DNA of 64,000 bases. Source: Rhodobacteraceae bacterium CCMM004. GTDB lineage: Bacteria; Pseudomonadota; Alphaproteobacteria; Rhodobacterales; Rhodobacteraceae. A program made the position numbers and the translations under genes. The notes under the pieces were generated by a model. It made no database searches and was not told the origin of the DNA. It saw only the letters and a list, made by a program, of their open reading frames with translations. The stretch covers positions 165,636 to 229,635 of the forward strand of contig RZWH01000006.1 of NCBI GenBank assembly GCA_004005435.1, in the 5' to 3' direction. Of this stretch, positions 8,153 through 16,406 are shown one piece after another. How positions within the stretch are numbered: the stretch's first letter is position 1; each line of letters opens with the position of its first letter.

Positions 8153-9523
8153 ATGTCCATCCCCCAGTCCGGCGGCGGGCCGATCGAGCACGAGGGCCAG
8201 CTGGCCGAGTATCTGGCCGACGGCTGCAAGCCGAAGGCCGACTGGCGCATCGGCACCGAGCACGAGAAGTTCGGTTACTGCAAGGACACGCTGAAACCGC
8301 TTCCTTACGCGGGCGAGCGGTCGGTCCACGCGGTGCTGACGGGGCTGCGCGACCGCTTCGGCTGGTCCCCCGTGACAGAGGGCGAGAACATCATCGGCCT
8401 GGAAAAGGACGGCGCCAATATCAGCCTGGAACCGGGCGGGCAGCTGGAACTGTCTGGGGCGCCGCTGGAGACGATCCACGCCACCTGCGACGAGGTCAAC
8501 GCGCATCTCCACGAGGTCAAGTCGGTGGCCGACGAGATCGGGGTCGGCTTCATCGGGCTGGGCGCCGCGCCGCACTGGACCCACGACCAGATGGACATGA
8601 TGCCCAAGGGCCGCTACCGGCTCATGACCGACTACATGGGGCGGGTCGGCACCCATGGAACGCAGATGATGTATCGGACCTGCACCGTGCAGGTGAACCT
8701 CGACTTCGCGTCCGAGGCGGACATGGTGCAGAAGCTGCGCGTCGCCTTGGCGCTGCAACCCGTGGCGACGGCGCTGTTCGCCAACTCGCCGTTCTTCGAG
8801 GGCACGCTCAACGGCCACAAATCCTGGCGCAGCCGCGTGTGGCGCGGGCTGGACGACGACCGCACCGGGATGCTGCCCTTCGTGTTCGAGGACGGCTTCG
8901 GCTTCGAGGCGTGGGTGCAATACGCGCTCGACGTGCCGATGTATTTCGTCTACCGCGACGGCCGTTATATCGACGCGCTGGGCCAGTCCTTCCGCGACTT
9001 CCTGCGCGGCGAACTCCCGGCTTTGCCGGGCGAGAAACCGACGCTCAGCGACTGGGCCGACCACCTGACCACCCTCTTTCCCGAGGCGCGCATCAAGAAG
9101 TTCATCGAGATGCGCGGCGCCGACGGCGGGCCCTGGCGGCGGCTGTGCGCGCTGCCGGCCTTCTGGGTCGGGCTGATCTACGACCAGGGGGCGCTCGACG
9201 CGGCCTGGGACCTCGCCAAGGACTGGGATCACGAGACGCGCCAGGCGCTGCGGGTCGCGGCGTCGGTGGACGGCCTCCAAGCCGAAGCCGGGGGCGTTCG
9301 GATGCATGACCTGGCACGGGAGTGCCTGGCCATCGCCGAGGCGGGACTCAAGGCGCGGGGGCGGCCGGGCGCGGGGGGGCTGATCCCCGACGAGACGCAT
9401 TTCCTGAACGCGCTGAAGGAGAGCGTGGAGACCGGCCGCGTGCCGGCCGACGAGTTGATCGCGCATTACCACGATGACTGGGACGGCGACGTCACGCGCG
9501 TGTTCGGCGCCTACAGCTACTGA
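8153..9523 (+). CDS. gshA: Glutamate--cysteine ligase
   Basis: GshA catalyses the ATP-dependent joining of glutamate and cysteine, the first and limiting step of glutathione synthesis. The 456-residue protein is of the plant/alphaproteobacterial class: IGTEHEKFGY near residue 39, ISLEPGGQLELSGAPLETIH near residues 94-113, and TCTVQVNLDF near 179-188 are hallmark blocks. Length matches the class. The start at 8153 follows a purine-rich stretch (gagaggtg). The gene ends in a convergent junction containing a hairpin. A glutathione-dependent enzyme (YghU type) is also encoded in this window. Confidence 0.94.
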   Translation: MSIPQSGGGPIEHEGQLAEYLADGCKPKADWRIGTEHEKFGYCKDTLKPLPYAGERSVHAVLTGLRDRFGWSPVTEGENIIGLEKDGANISLEPGGQLELSGAPLETIHATCDEVNAHLHEVKSVADEIGVGFIGLGAAPHWTHDQMDMMPKGRYRLMTDYMGRVGTHGTQMMYRTCTVQVNLDFASEADMVQKLRVALALQPVATALFANSPFFEGTLNGHKSWRSRVWRGLDDDRTGMLPFVFEDGFGFEAWVQYALDVPMYFVYRDGRYIDALGQSFRDFLRGELPALPGEKPTLSDWADHLTTLFPEARIKKFIEMRGADGGPWRRLCALPAFWVGLIYDQGALDAAWDLAKDWDHETRQALRVAASVDGLQAEAGGVRMHDLARECLAIAEAGLKARGRPGAGGLIPDETHFLNALKESVETGRVPADELIAHYHDDWDGDVTRVFGAYSY

Positions 9524-9546
9524 ACGCCGTCAGGCGAGCGCGAGAA

Positions 9547-9596
9547 AGAGCACCGCGGCGGGCATGGACGTTCTGCATACGTTCCGCCCGCGCTCT
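9547..9596. terminator. Imperfect hairpin between convergent genes
   Basis: Between the ends of gshA and the leftward gene at 9620 lies an inverted repeat. AGAGC at 9547-9551 pairs with GCTCT at 9592-9596, and GCGGGC at 9558-9563 pairs with GCCCGC at 9586-9591. An inner ACGT pair lies near 9567 and 9579. No clear U-run follows on either strand, so it may be a bidirectional terminator or RNA-stabilising hairpin rather than a canonical intrinsic terminator. Confidence 0.45.
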
Positions 9597-9619
9597 GCCC
9601 CCTACGGGTAAACGCGCGG

Positions 9620-10120
9620 TTAACGCGGGTCGTCTTCGGCGGGGCGGATGGTGGAGAACCCGTCCTCGAACACGCTGACCGCCTCGACGCAGGGCTGGGC
9701 GCCGTAGCCGTCGCAGCGGCCGCCGTGGCGGCCGATCAGCACCAGGGGCCGCCCGCCGAAAGAATCCATGCGCCACAGCCCACCGGTCCAGGTGCCGACC
9801 CGCCCGTCGCTGGTGATCAGATGGATGAGGCTGCCTCCGGTGCCGTGCCACAGGCTGAAGTTCAGCGAACAGAGCACGTGGTTGAAGTCGAGGACGACGT
9901 CGTTGCGATAGTCCTCGCCGTCGAGATCCACCCAGGTCACCGCCGGGGGCTCGACCACCAGTTCCGGCTCTGGCGCCTGCGGATCCCCCACCACCGCGGC
10001 GCGGCATTCGTCCATCGCCGCCGCGAGGATCACGTCGACCGACGCCTGTGCCGCGGCGAAGTCGTCTTGGGCAGCGGCGGATCCGGCGGTGAGGGCGAGG
10101 GCGAAGAGGGCGTGTCTCAT
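9620..10120 (-). CDS. Secreted/periplasmic protein, unknown function
   Basis: A 166-residue protein with an N-terminal signal peptide (MRHALFALALTAGSAAAQ, likely cut after AAAQ). The mature part is acidic and beta-rich. It contains the pairs of blocks VTWVDLDGEDYRNDVVLDFN and IHLITSDGRVGTWTGG, and a few cysteines (at AMDECRA, HVLCSLN, GRCDGYG and AQPCVEAV) that could form disulfides in the periplasm. Its ATG overlaps the plsY stop (ATGA), so it is the last gene of the pyrB...plsY operon. I do not recognise the family. The position does not suggest a role in lipid or pyrimidine synthesis. Confidence 0.75.
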   Translation of the reverse strand: MRHALFALALTAGSAAAQDDFAAAQASVDVILAAAMDECRAAVVGDPQAPEPELVVEPPAVTWVDLDGEDYRNDVVLDFNHVLCSLNFSLWHGTGGSLIHLITSDGRVGTWTGGLWRMDSFGGRPLVLIGRHGGRCDGYGAQPCVEAVSVFEDGFSTIRPAEDDPR

Positions 10121-10701
10121 GGCGTCTTTCCGATGCGGGGTTCGGTGCCCGCGCGGATGCGGGCGATGTTGGCACGGTGGCGGACGAAGATCAGTACAGT
10201 CATCACCGCCGCTGCCAGCGCCGGCGCCCAGCCGCCCCACCAGAGCGCGACCAGCGGCGCGGCGGCGGCGGCCACCAGGGCCGACAGCGACGAGATGCGG
10301 GTGACGAGCGCTGTGGCGAGCCAGGCGGCGCAGGCGGCCAGGCCCACGGGCCAGGCCAGCGCCAGCAGCGTGCCGAGGAACGTCGCCACCCCCTTGCCGC
10401 CCTTGAAGCCCAGGTAGACCGGATAGCAGTGGCCGAGGAACGCGGCGGTTCCCGCGGCCAGCGCCGCCTCCTCGCCCACCAGCAAGCGCGCGGCAAAGAC
10501 GGCGATGGCGCCCTTGCCCGCGTCCAGCACCAGCGTCAGGAACGCCGCCAGCTTGTTGCCGGTCCTCAGCACGTTGGTCGCGCCGATATTGCCCGAGCCG
10601 ATCTTGCGCAGATCGCCCAGGCCGAAGGCGCGGGCGACGACGATGCCGAAGGGCACAGAGCCCAGGAGGTAGCCGAGCACGGCGGCGAGGGCGATCGTCA
10701 T
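10117..10701 (-). CDS. plsY: Glycerol-3-phosphate acyltransferase PlsY
   Basis: PlsY transfers the acyl group of acyl-phosphate to glycerol-3-phosphate, the first acylation in membrane phospholipid synthesis. The 194-residue membrane protein contains its three conserved loops: LGSVPFG (residues 13-19), GSGNIGATNVLR (35-46), and GHCYPVYLGFKGGKGVATFLG (90-110), which holds the phosphate-binding glycines. It overlaps the pyrC-like gene by 4 bp upstream and the secreted-protein gene by 4 bp downstream. Length and membrane layout (five or more helices) are normal. Confidence 0.95.
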   Translation of the reverse strand: MTIALAAVLGYLLGSVPFGIVVARAFGLGDLRKIGSGNIGATNVLRTGNKLAAFLTLVLDAGKGAIAVFAARLLVGEEAALAAGTAAFLGHCYPVYLGFKGGKGVATFLGTLLALAWPVGLAACAAWLATALVTRISSLSALVAAAAAPLVALWWGGWAPALAAAVMTVLIFVRHRANIARIRAGTEPRIGKTP

Positions 10702-11963
10702 GTGTCGTCTCCGAAGACGCGGCGCCCGGCGACCCAGGTGCCCAGAACGCGCCCCTCCATCCGCTGGCCGTCGAAGGGGGTGTTCTTGGACTTGGAGCGC
10801 AGCGCGAAGCGGTCGAGCACGAAGGGCGCGTCGGGGTCGAACAGCACCAGGTCCGCGGGCGCTCCGGGGCTCAGGCGGCCTTGCGGCAGGCCGAGGCGGC
10901 GGGCGGGGTTGAGCGACAGCGCGCGCCAGAGCTGCGGCAGGGTCAGCGCGCCGGCGTGGTAGAGGCGCATGGCGGCCGGCAGCAGCGTCTCCAGCGCGAC
11001 GGCGCCCGACGCCGCCTCCTCGAACGGCAGGCGCTTGGACTCTTCGTCTTGCGGCGTGTGCATGGACGAGATGACGTCGATCAGGCCCGACGCCACGGCC
11101 TCGACCGCCGCGACGCGGTCCTCCTCGGACCTGAGCGGCGGCTTGACCTTAAAGAAGGTGCGGTAGTCGCCGACGTCGAGCGCGTTCAGCGTCAGGTGGT
11201 GGATCGAGACCCCGGCGCTGACGTCGAGGCCGTTGCGCTTGGCCCGCTCCAGCGCGGGCAGGGCGCGGGCGCAGGTGATCTGGTCGGCATGGTAGCGGGC
11301 GCCGGTCATCTCGACCAGCGCCAGGTCGCGGTCGAGGCCCATGCGCTCGGCCATGGGCGAGACGGCGGGCAGGCCGCGCAGGGCGGCAAACTTGCCCGAG
11401 GTGGCGCAGGCGCCGTCGCTGAGCCCCGGATCCTGGGGGTGGCCGATGACCAGGGCGCCGACCCCGGCCGCGTAGGTCAGGCAGCGCGAGAACACCTTGG
11501 TCGAGGTCACCACCCGGTCGCAGTCGGTGAAGGCGGCGGCGCCCGCGTCGTGCAGAAACCCGATCTCGACCATCTCGCGCCCCTCGCGGCCGCGGGTCAG
11601 CGCGGCCATGGGCAGGACGCGGACCGGGCTGGCATCGGCGGCGCGGCGGGCCACGAACTCCAGCACCTCGGGCGTGTCGATGGCGGGCAGGGTGTCGGGG
11701 CGCGTCACCATCGTCGTCACCCCGCCCGCGGCCGCCGCCGCCCCGGCCGAGCGATAGCTTTCCTTGTGCCGCTCGCCCGGCTCGCTGACCTTGACGCCGA
11801 TATCGACGATGCCGGGAGCGAGGCAGCGGCCCCCGCAGTCGATCTTGCGCGCGGCGGGCGGGGCGGCGTCCACGATCTGACCGGCGGCGACATGCAGGGT
11901 GCCGGGGGCGTCGGTCCCCGCCTCGGGGTCGATCAGGCGCGCGTTGACGAAGCTCAGGTGCAT
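10698..11963 (-). CDS. Dihydroorotase-like protein, probably inactive (PyrC' / PyrX type)
   Basis: A 421-residue protein of the class I dihydroorotase fold with the family blocks GIVDIGVKVSEPG (residues 51-63), SIHHLTLN and FKVKPPLRSEED. The metal-binding D-x-H-x-H motif of active enzymes is D54-I-G56-V-K58 here, so both zinc histidines are replaced. The later D-H-A-P-H motif reads S-M-H-T-P-Q, losing the catalytic Asp and the last His. This is the pattern of the non-catalytic dihydroorotase homologues that assemble with aspartate carbamoyltransferase. Its place in an operon with pyrB supports that structural role. Databases often label it simply pyrC. An active dihydroorotase should be encoded elsewhere. 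Confidence 0.85.
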   Translation of the reverse strand: MHLSFVNARLIDPEAGTDAPGTLHVAAGQIVDAAPPAARKIDCGGRCLAPGIVDIGVKVSEPGERHKESYRSAGAAAAAGGVTTMVTRPDTLPAIDTPEVLEFVARRAADASPVRVLPMAALTRGREGREMVEIGFLHDAGAAAFTDCDRVVTSTKVFSRCLTYAAGVGALVIGHPQDPGLSDGACATSGKFAALRGLPAVSPMAERMGLDRDLALVEMTGARYHADQITCARALPALERAKRNGLDVSAGVSIHHLTLNALDVGDYRTFFKVKPPLRSEEDRVAAVEAVASGLIDVISSMHTPQDEESKRLPFEEAASGAVALETLLPAAMRLYHAGALTLPQLWRALSLNPARRLGLPQGRLSPGAPADLVLFDPDAPFVLDRFALRSKSKNTPFDGQRMEGRVLGTWVAGRRVFGDDT

Positions 11964-11969
11964 CGCGCC

Positions 11970-12509
11970 TCAGCCCTCCGCCGTGGCGCGGGCGCGGCGC
12001 ATCAGGCCGTAGACCGCGCGCCCGTCCTCAATGAAGCGGAACCCGATGCGCTGTCGGGTCGAGCCCTTACCATGGGACCGCCACGTCTCGGCGAACCAGA
12101 CGGTGTCGGGGGGGCCCATGTCCAGGTCGAGCACCGTGTCGGGCCCGATGCTCCAGCTCTTCAGCGACTTCTGCCCCAGCAGGTCGCGGGCGATGAAGGC
12201 GCGTTCGGTGGTCAGGGTGTACCAGGTGCGGCCGCGCAGCCAGGCGTCCCAGACCCAGCGCAGGCCGGCCGCCCACAGACCGATGGCCAGGAACGGCAGG
12301 CCGAAGAGCGGGAAAAGGTCGAACCCCGGAGGCGACATCGCGGCGGCCATAGTGATCCAGAAGATCGAGAAGCCGGTGACGAAGACGCCCATCAGGGTCT
12401 GCGGCCAGGGGCCGACCGGGCGGAGCCGGGTGTCGGGGCGCCCCTGCCAGAGGATCTCCTCGCCGCGACCGAGGATGCCCTCCCAGCCCGGGGGCGCCCC
12501 GGCGGTCAC
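11970..12509 (-). CDS. Membrane protein with PH-like C-terminal domain, unknown function
   Basis: A 179-residue protein starting at a GTG that overlaps the stop of the upstream gene (GTGA). It opens with GEEILWQGRPD, a stretch typical of bacterial PH-domain proteins. Two hydrophobic helices follow (about residues 38-85), then WYTLTTERAFIARDLLGQKSLKSW, the usual 'T-x-R-x-x' strand of that fold. It is six bases upstream of the pyrC-like gene in the leftward pyrB operon. Function is unknown. The fold suggests a membrane-bound scaffold or ligand-binding protein rather than an enzyme. Confidence 0.72.
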   Translation of the reverse strand: MTAGAPPGWEGILGRGEEILWQGRPDTRLRPVGPWPQTLMGVFVTGFSIFWITMAAAMSPPGFDLFPLFGLPFLAIGLWAAGLRWVWDAWLRGRTWYTLTTERAFIARDLLGQKSLKSWSIGPDTVLDLDMGPPDTVWFAETWRSHGKGSTRQRIGFRFIEDGRAVYGLMRRARATAEG

Positions 12510-13060
12510 AGGACCACCAGCAGCACGACGATCACTGCCACGGCGAGACCCGCGATTACCAGCCAGCCGGGGCGCCCGCCGCCCGCGGCCGGGGCGGGCT
12601 CGGCCGTGGGGGTGGCGGCCGCCATGGGCGCGGCGCTGCGGGACGGGGCGATCTCGGGCGTCGGCGGGGCGGCGTCGGCCTCGCGGTAGAGCCCGACGAA
12701 GCGCAGCGGCGGCTGCGGCTCCAGCGTCTGGGCGGTGCCGGACAGCGCCTTGGCGGGCACCACCACCACCACCCCCCGCACCGCGTCGATGCGGGCGCGG
12801 TTCGCGGCGACCGCTTCGGGCGCGATGCCCAGCCCCTCGGTCATGAACCCGGCGAGGCCCAACCCCTCGAGATCCTCGACGCGGGCGGCCTGAACCGGCG
12901 TGGCGTCGATGCGGTCCGCGCCCAGCAGCCGTTTCAGCGTCGGGGCGTCCGGCCCCGCGGGCTGCGCCAGCGCGGCCGCCTCCGGGGCGTCGGCGTCCAA
13001 TGAGAACAGGCGCACAGTGCCCCATTCGTCGGCGTCTACGGTTAGGTCGTTCTGGGTCAT
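12506..13060 (-). CDS. Tail-anchored protein of the pyrB operon, unknown function
   Basis: A 184-residue protein. Residues 1-115 form a soluble domain beginning [19 protein letters not shown], with a hydrophobic [13 protein letters not shown] strand. Residues 125-160 are Pro/Ala-rich linker. The last 20 residues are a single hydrophobic helix ([19 protein letters not shown]), so the domain faces the cytoplasm on a C-terminal anchor. It overlaps pyrB by 4 bp and the PH-like gene by 4 bp. I recognise no family. The tight coupling to pyrB suggests a role linked to the aspartate carbamoyltransferase assembly or simply shared expression. Confidence 0.72.
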   Translation of the reverse strand: MTQNDLTVDADEWGTVRLFSLDADAPEAAALAQPAGPDAPTLKRLLGADRIDATPVQAARVEDLEGLGLAGFMTEGLGIAPEAVAANRARIDAVRGVVVVVPAKALSGTAQTLEPQPPLRFVGLYREADAAPPTPEIAPSRSAAPMAAATPTAEPAPAAGGGRPGWLVIAGLAVAVIVVLLVVL

Positions 13061-14007
13061 ACCACCCCCTCCTCGCGATCCGCCCGGAGCGCCCGGGCCA
13101 ACAGATCCATTGCCGCCATGCGCACCGCCACGCCCATCTCCACCTGCTCCTGAATGACGGATCGGTTGATGTCGTCGGCCAGCGTGCCGTCGATCTCGAC
13201 CCCGCGATTCATCGGACCGGGGTGCATGACGATGGCGTCGGGCGCGGCATGGGCCAGCTTTTCGGCGTCGAGCCCGTAGCGATGGTAGTACTCTCTCTGG
13301 GAGGGAATGAATGCGCCGTCCATGCGTTCCCTCTGGAGCCGCAGCATCATCACCACGTCGGCGCCCCTGAGCCCCTCGACCATGTCGTGGCAGACCTCGA
13401 CCCCCCAGTCGGCGGCGCCCGCGGGGATCAGCGTGGGCGGGCCGACGAGGCGCAGGCGGCTCTCCATCTTGCCCAGGAGGTGGATGTTCGAGCGGGCGAC
13501 TCGGGAATGCGCGATGTCGCCGCAGATAGCCACGGTCAGGCGGTGCAGCCGCCCCTTGGCCCGGCGGATCGTCAGCGCGTCGAGCAGCGCCTGTGTCGGG
13601 TGCTCGTGCCGCCCGTCCCCGGCGTTCAGGACGGCGCAGTTCACCTTCTGCGCCAGGAGGTTGACGGCGCCCGACTGCGGATGCCGCACCACCAGAAGGT
13701 CGGGATGCATGGCGTTCAGCGTCAGGGCGGTGTCGATCAGCGTCTCGCCTTTCTTGATCGAGCTGGCCTGCATCGGCATCGACATCACGTCGGCGCCCAG
13801 ACGCATCCCCGCGATCTCGAAACTCGCCTGGGTGCGGGTCGAGTTCTCGAAGAACATGTTGATCTGAGTGAGGCCGCGCAGCGCCTCGCGGTGCTTGTCG
13901 CCCGAGCGGTTCAGCGTGGCATAGTCGTCGGCGAGATCCAGGATGGCGGTGATCTCGGGCGGCGCCAGCCCCTCGATCCCCAGTAGATGCCGGTGCCTGA
14001 GCGTCAT
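13057..14007 (-). CDS. pyrB: Aspartate carbamoyltransferase catalytic subunit
   Basis: PyrB condenses carbamoyl phosphate and aspartate to N-carbamoyl-aspartate, the committed step of pyrimidine synthesis. The 316-residue protein carries the carbamoyl-phosphate motif F-E-N-S-T-R-T (about residues 53-59), the K of SSIKKGET, and HPTQALLD. I chose the ATG at 14005-14007 by comparison with family N-termini. An upstream reading would run antisense through the glycosylase gene. It heads a leftward operon with two unknown genes and a dihydroorotase-like gene. In other bacteria this pairing forms a dodecameric complex. No pyrI regulatory subunit is present. Confidence 0.95.
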   Translation of the reverse strand: MTLRHRHLLGIEGLAPPEITAILDLADDYATLNRSGDKHREALRGLTQINMFFENSTRTQASFEIAGMRLGADVMSMPMQASSIKKGETLIDTALTLNAMHPDLLVVRHPQSGAVNLLAQKVNCAVLNAGDGRHEHPTQALLDALTIRRAKGRLHRLTVAICGDIAHSRVARSNIHLLGKMESRLRLVGPPTLIPAGAADWGVEVCHDMVEGLRGADVVMMLRLQRERMDGAFIPSQREYYHRYGLDAEKLAHAAPDAIVMHPGPMNRGVEIDGTLADDINRSVIQEQVEMGVAVRMAAMDLLARALRADREEGVV

Positions 14008-14109
14008 CCTGCCGTCCCTGCCGTGCGCGCCCGGTATAGGGCGGGCGCCGGGGACGGGCAAGGCGGGTGGCTTGCCGACTCGGGGGGGTGGGCCTAGGGT
14101 CCGGCGACG

Positions 14110-14928
14110 ATGATCCCCGCAAACGCCCTCGACCCCGCGACCGCCCGCGCCCTGCTGGAATGGCAGGTCGAGCTGGGCGCGACCGAGGCCATCTGCGAGG
14201 CGCCGGTCGACCGCTACGCCCTGGCCGCGGCCGAGGCGGCGGAGCGGGCGGCGCCCCCCGCCGCGCCCGCCACGCCGGCGCATGTCGAGCCCGCGGGCGG
14301 GGAGGGGCCGGACCCGGTGGCGGTCGCCCGGGCCGCCGCGGCGGACGCCGCGGACCTGGCTGGGCTGGAGGCTGCGCTTGCCGCCTTCGAAGGCTGCGCG
14401 CTGAAGAAGGGGGCGCAGACCCTGGTGTTCGCCGACGGAGTGCCGGGCGCGCGGGTGATGATCGTCGGCGAGGCGCCGGGCCGCGACGAGGACCGCCAGG
14501 GCAAGCCCTTCGTCGGCCGGGCGGGACAGCTCCTCGACCGGATGTTCGCCGCCATCGGCCTGTCGCGCGCGGCCGAGGATCCGGCCCAGGCGCTCTACAT
14601 CACCAACGTCCTGCCCTGGCGGCCGCCGCAGAACCGCGACCCCCGGCCCGACGAGATCGCGATGATGCTGCCCTTCGTCGAGCGGCACATCGCGCTGGCC
14701 GCGCCCGAGGTGCTGGTTCTGATGGGCAACATCTCGTGCCAGGCGCTGCTGCGGCGCAAGGGCATCCTGCGGCTGAGGGGCCAGTGGACCGAGGCGCTGG
14801 GCCTGCCGGTGTTGCCAATGACGCACCCGGCCTATCTGTTGCGCCAACCCGCGGCCAAGCGCCATGCCTGGTCAGACCTCCTGGCTCTGGCCGCCCATCT
14901 CGATCCCGAACCGAAGGACACCACATGA
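14110..14928 (+). CDS. Uracil-DNA glycosylase, family 4-like
   Basis: A 272-residue protein with the glycosylase core near residues 118-145 ([21 protein letters not shown], where GEAPG-x-x-E/D is the uracil-binding motif) and the C-terminal [16 protein letters not shown] block. It removes uracil from DNA during base-excision repair. It has a long N-terminal alanine-rich extension (residues 1-90) compared with thermophilic family 4 enzymes. The four iron-sulfur cysteines are mostly absent: the first pair is reduced to GCALK, and the third site reads [12 protein letters not shown] where a Cys is usual. It is divergent from pyrB and overlaps yghU by 4 bp. Confidence 0.85.
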   Translation: MIPANALDPATARALLEWQVELGATEAICEAPVDRYALAAAEAAERAAPPAAPATPAHVEPAGGEGPDPVAVARAAAADAADLAGLEAALAAFEGCALKKGAQTLVFADGVPGARVMIVGEAPGRDEDRQGKPFVGRAGQLLDRMFAAIGLSRAAEDPAQALYITNVLPWRPPQNRDPRPDEIAMMLPFVERHIALAAPEVLVLMGNISCQALLRRKGILRLRGQWTEALGLPVLPMTHPAYLLRQPAAKRHAWSDLLALAAHLDPEPKDTT

Positions 14929-15785
14929 CCGACAGCTACGAGCCGCCCAAGGTTTGGACCTGGGAGAAGGACTCGGGCGGGCAATTCGCCTCGACCAACC
15001 GTCCCATCGCCGGACCCACCCACGACGCCCCGTTGCCGGTGGGCGAGCATCCCTTGCAACTGCACTCGCTGGCCACGCCCAACGGGGTCAAGGTCACGGT
15101 GCTGCTGGAGGAACTGCTGGAGGCCGGGCACGATGCCGAATACGACGCCTGGCCGATCCGCATCGGCGACGGCGCGCAGTTCGGCTCGGGCTTTGTCGAG
15201 ATCAACCCCAACTCCAAGATCCCGGCCCTGATCGACCGCGGGGTCGCGCCGCACCGCCGGGTGTTCGAGTCGGGCGCGATCCTGATCTACCTGGCCGAGA
15301 AGTTCGGGGCCTTCCTCCCGACCGATCCCGGTCCGCGGGCCGAGGTCCTGTCCTGGGTCATGTGGCAGATGGGCAGTGCGCCGTTCCTTGGCGGCGGGTT
15401 CGGCCACTTCTACAGCTACGCGCCCGAGAAGTGGGAGTATCCCATCGACCGCTACGCGATGGAGACCAAGCGCCAGCTCGACGTCCTGAACCGTGAACTG
15501 GCCGACAAGACGCATATCGCGGGCGACGACTATACCATCGCCGACATGGCGATCTGGCCCTGGTACGGGCAGCTCTGCCTCGGCCGGCTCTACGACGCGG
15601 CCGAGTTTCTGGACGTGGCGAGCTACGGCAACGTGGTGCGCTGGGCCGAGACGCTCGACGCCCGCCCGGCGGTGCGGCGGGGGCGGATGGTCAACAAGTT
15701 GAACGGCGATCCCGCGATGCAACTGCACGAGCGCCACGACGGCTCGGATTTCGAGCATCGCACCCAGGACAAGCTGGAGGGATGA
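14925..15785 (+). CDS. yghU: YghU-type glutathione S-transferase (disulfide-bond reductase)
   Basis: A 286-residue protein beginning with the characteristic extended N-terminus of the Nu-class GST YghU ([26 protein letters not shown]). A thioredoxin-like domain follows ([42 protein letters not shown]), then a helical GST C-terminal domain with [15 protein letters not shown]. coli YghU binds two glutathiones and reduces disulfides and organic peroxides. The ATG at 14925 overlaps the glycosylase stop (ATGA). It also overlaps moaB by 4 bp, giving a three-gene unit. Confidence 0.93.
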   Translation: MTDSYEPPKVWTWEKDSGGQFASTNRPIAGPTHDAPLPVGEHPLQLHSLATPNGVKVTVLLEELLEAGHDAEYDAWPIRIGDGAQFGSGFVEINPNSKIPALIDRGVAPHRRVFESGAILIYLAEKFGAFLPTDPGPRAEVLSWVMWQMGSAPFLGGGFGHFYSYAPEKWEYPIDRYAMETKRQLDVLNRELADKTHIAGDDYTIADMAIWPWYGQLCLGRLYDAAEFLDVASYGNVVRWAETLDARPAVRRGRMVNKLNGDPAMQLHERHDGSDFEHRTQDKLEG

Positions 15786-16324
15786 GCCGGATCGACGACA
15801 GCAAGGAGTTCGTGCCCGTCCGCATCGCGGTGCTGACCGTCAGCGACACCCGCAGCGCCGCCGACGATCGGTCCGGCGACACGTTGGTCGGGCGGCTGGA
15901 GGCGGCGGGGCATACCCTCGCCGCTCGCACGCTCCTGCCCGACGACCGCGCCGCCATCGCCGAGCAGTTGCGCCGCTGGTGCGCCGACCCGGAGATCGAC
16001 GTCATCCTCTCGACCGGCGGCACCGGGCTGACGGGACGGGACGTGAGCGTCGAGGCGCATCGCGACGTCTATGAAAAGGAGATCGAGGCCTTCGGCACCG
16101 TCTTCACCATCGTCTCGATGCAGAAGATCGGCACCTCCGCGGTGCAGAGCCGGGCCACCGGCGGCGTCGCGATGGGCACCTACCTCTTTGCCCTGCCCGG
16201 CTCTCCGGGGGCGTGCAAGGACGCCTGGGACGAGATCCTGGCGCCTCAGTTCGACTATCGCCACCGCCCCTGCAACTTCGTCGAGATTTTCCCACGGCTC
16301 GACGAACACAAGCGACGGAAATAG
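15782..16324 (+). CDS. moaB: Molybdenum cofactor biosynthesis protein MoaB
   Basis: A 180-residue MogA/MoaB-fold protein with VRIAVLTVSDTRS (residues 13-25), DVILSTGGTGLTGRDVSVEA (about residues 75-94) and the LPGSPGACKDAWDEIL block. It probably adenylates molybdopterin before molybdate insertion, or acts as the MogA substitute in this lineage. It overlaps yghU by 4 bp. With moaD and moaE at 1 kb it indicates active molybdoenzyme maturation. Length and motifs agree with MoaB. A strict MoaB/MogA distinction is not possible by eye. Confidence 0.93.
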   Translation: MSRIDDSKEFVPVRIAVLTVSDTRSAADDRSGDTLVGRLEAAGHTLAARTLLPDDRAAIAEQLRRWCADPEIDVILSTGGTGLTGRDVSVEAHRDVYEKEIEAFGTVFTIVSMQKIGTSAVQSRATGGVAMGTYLFALPGSPGACKDAWDEILAPQFDYRHRPCNFVEIFPRLDEHKRRK

Positions 16325-16406
16325 CGGGTCCGTCCGTAACACGGTTGTAACTTGGCGCGGTCGCCTCGGCGGCTATCTTGAACCGGGTCGGACGGAGTCC
16401 TGCCGA

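Noticed and set aside
6089..9472. Open frame of over 1100 codons antisense to rsmE, the GNAT gene and gshA
   Set aside because: Antisense shadow of three well-supported genes; no recognisable domains and composition typical of reverse-frame artefacts.
10698..11963. Calling this gene an active dihydroorotase
   Set aside because: The HxH and DHAPH metal and catalytic residues are replaced.
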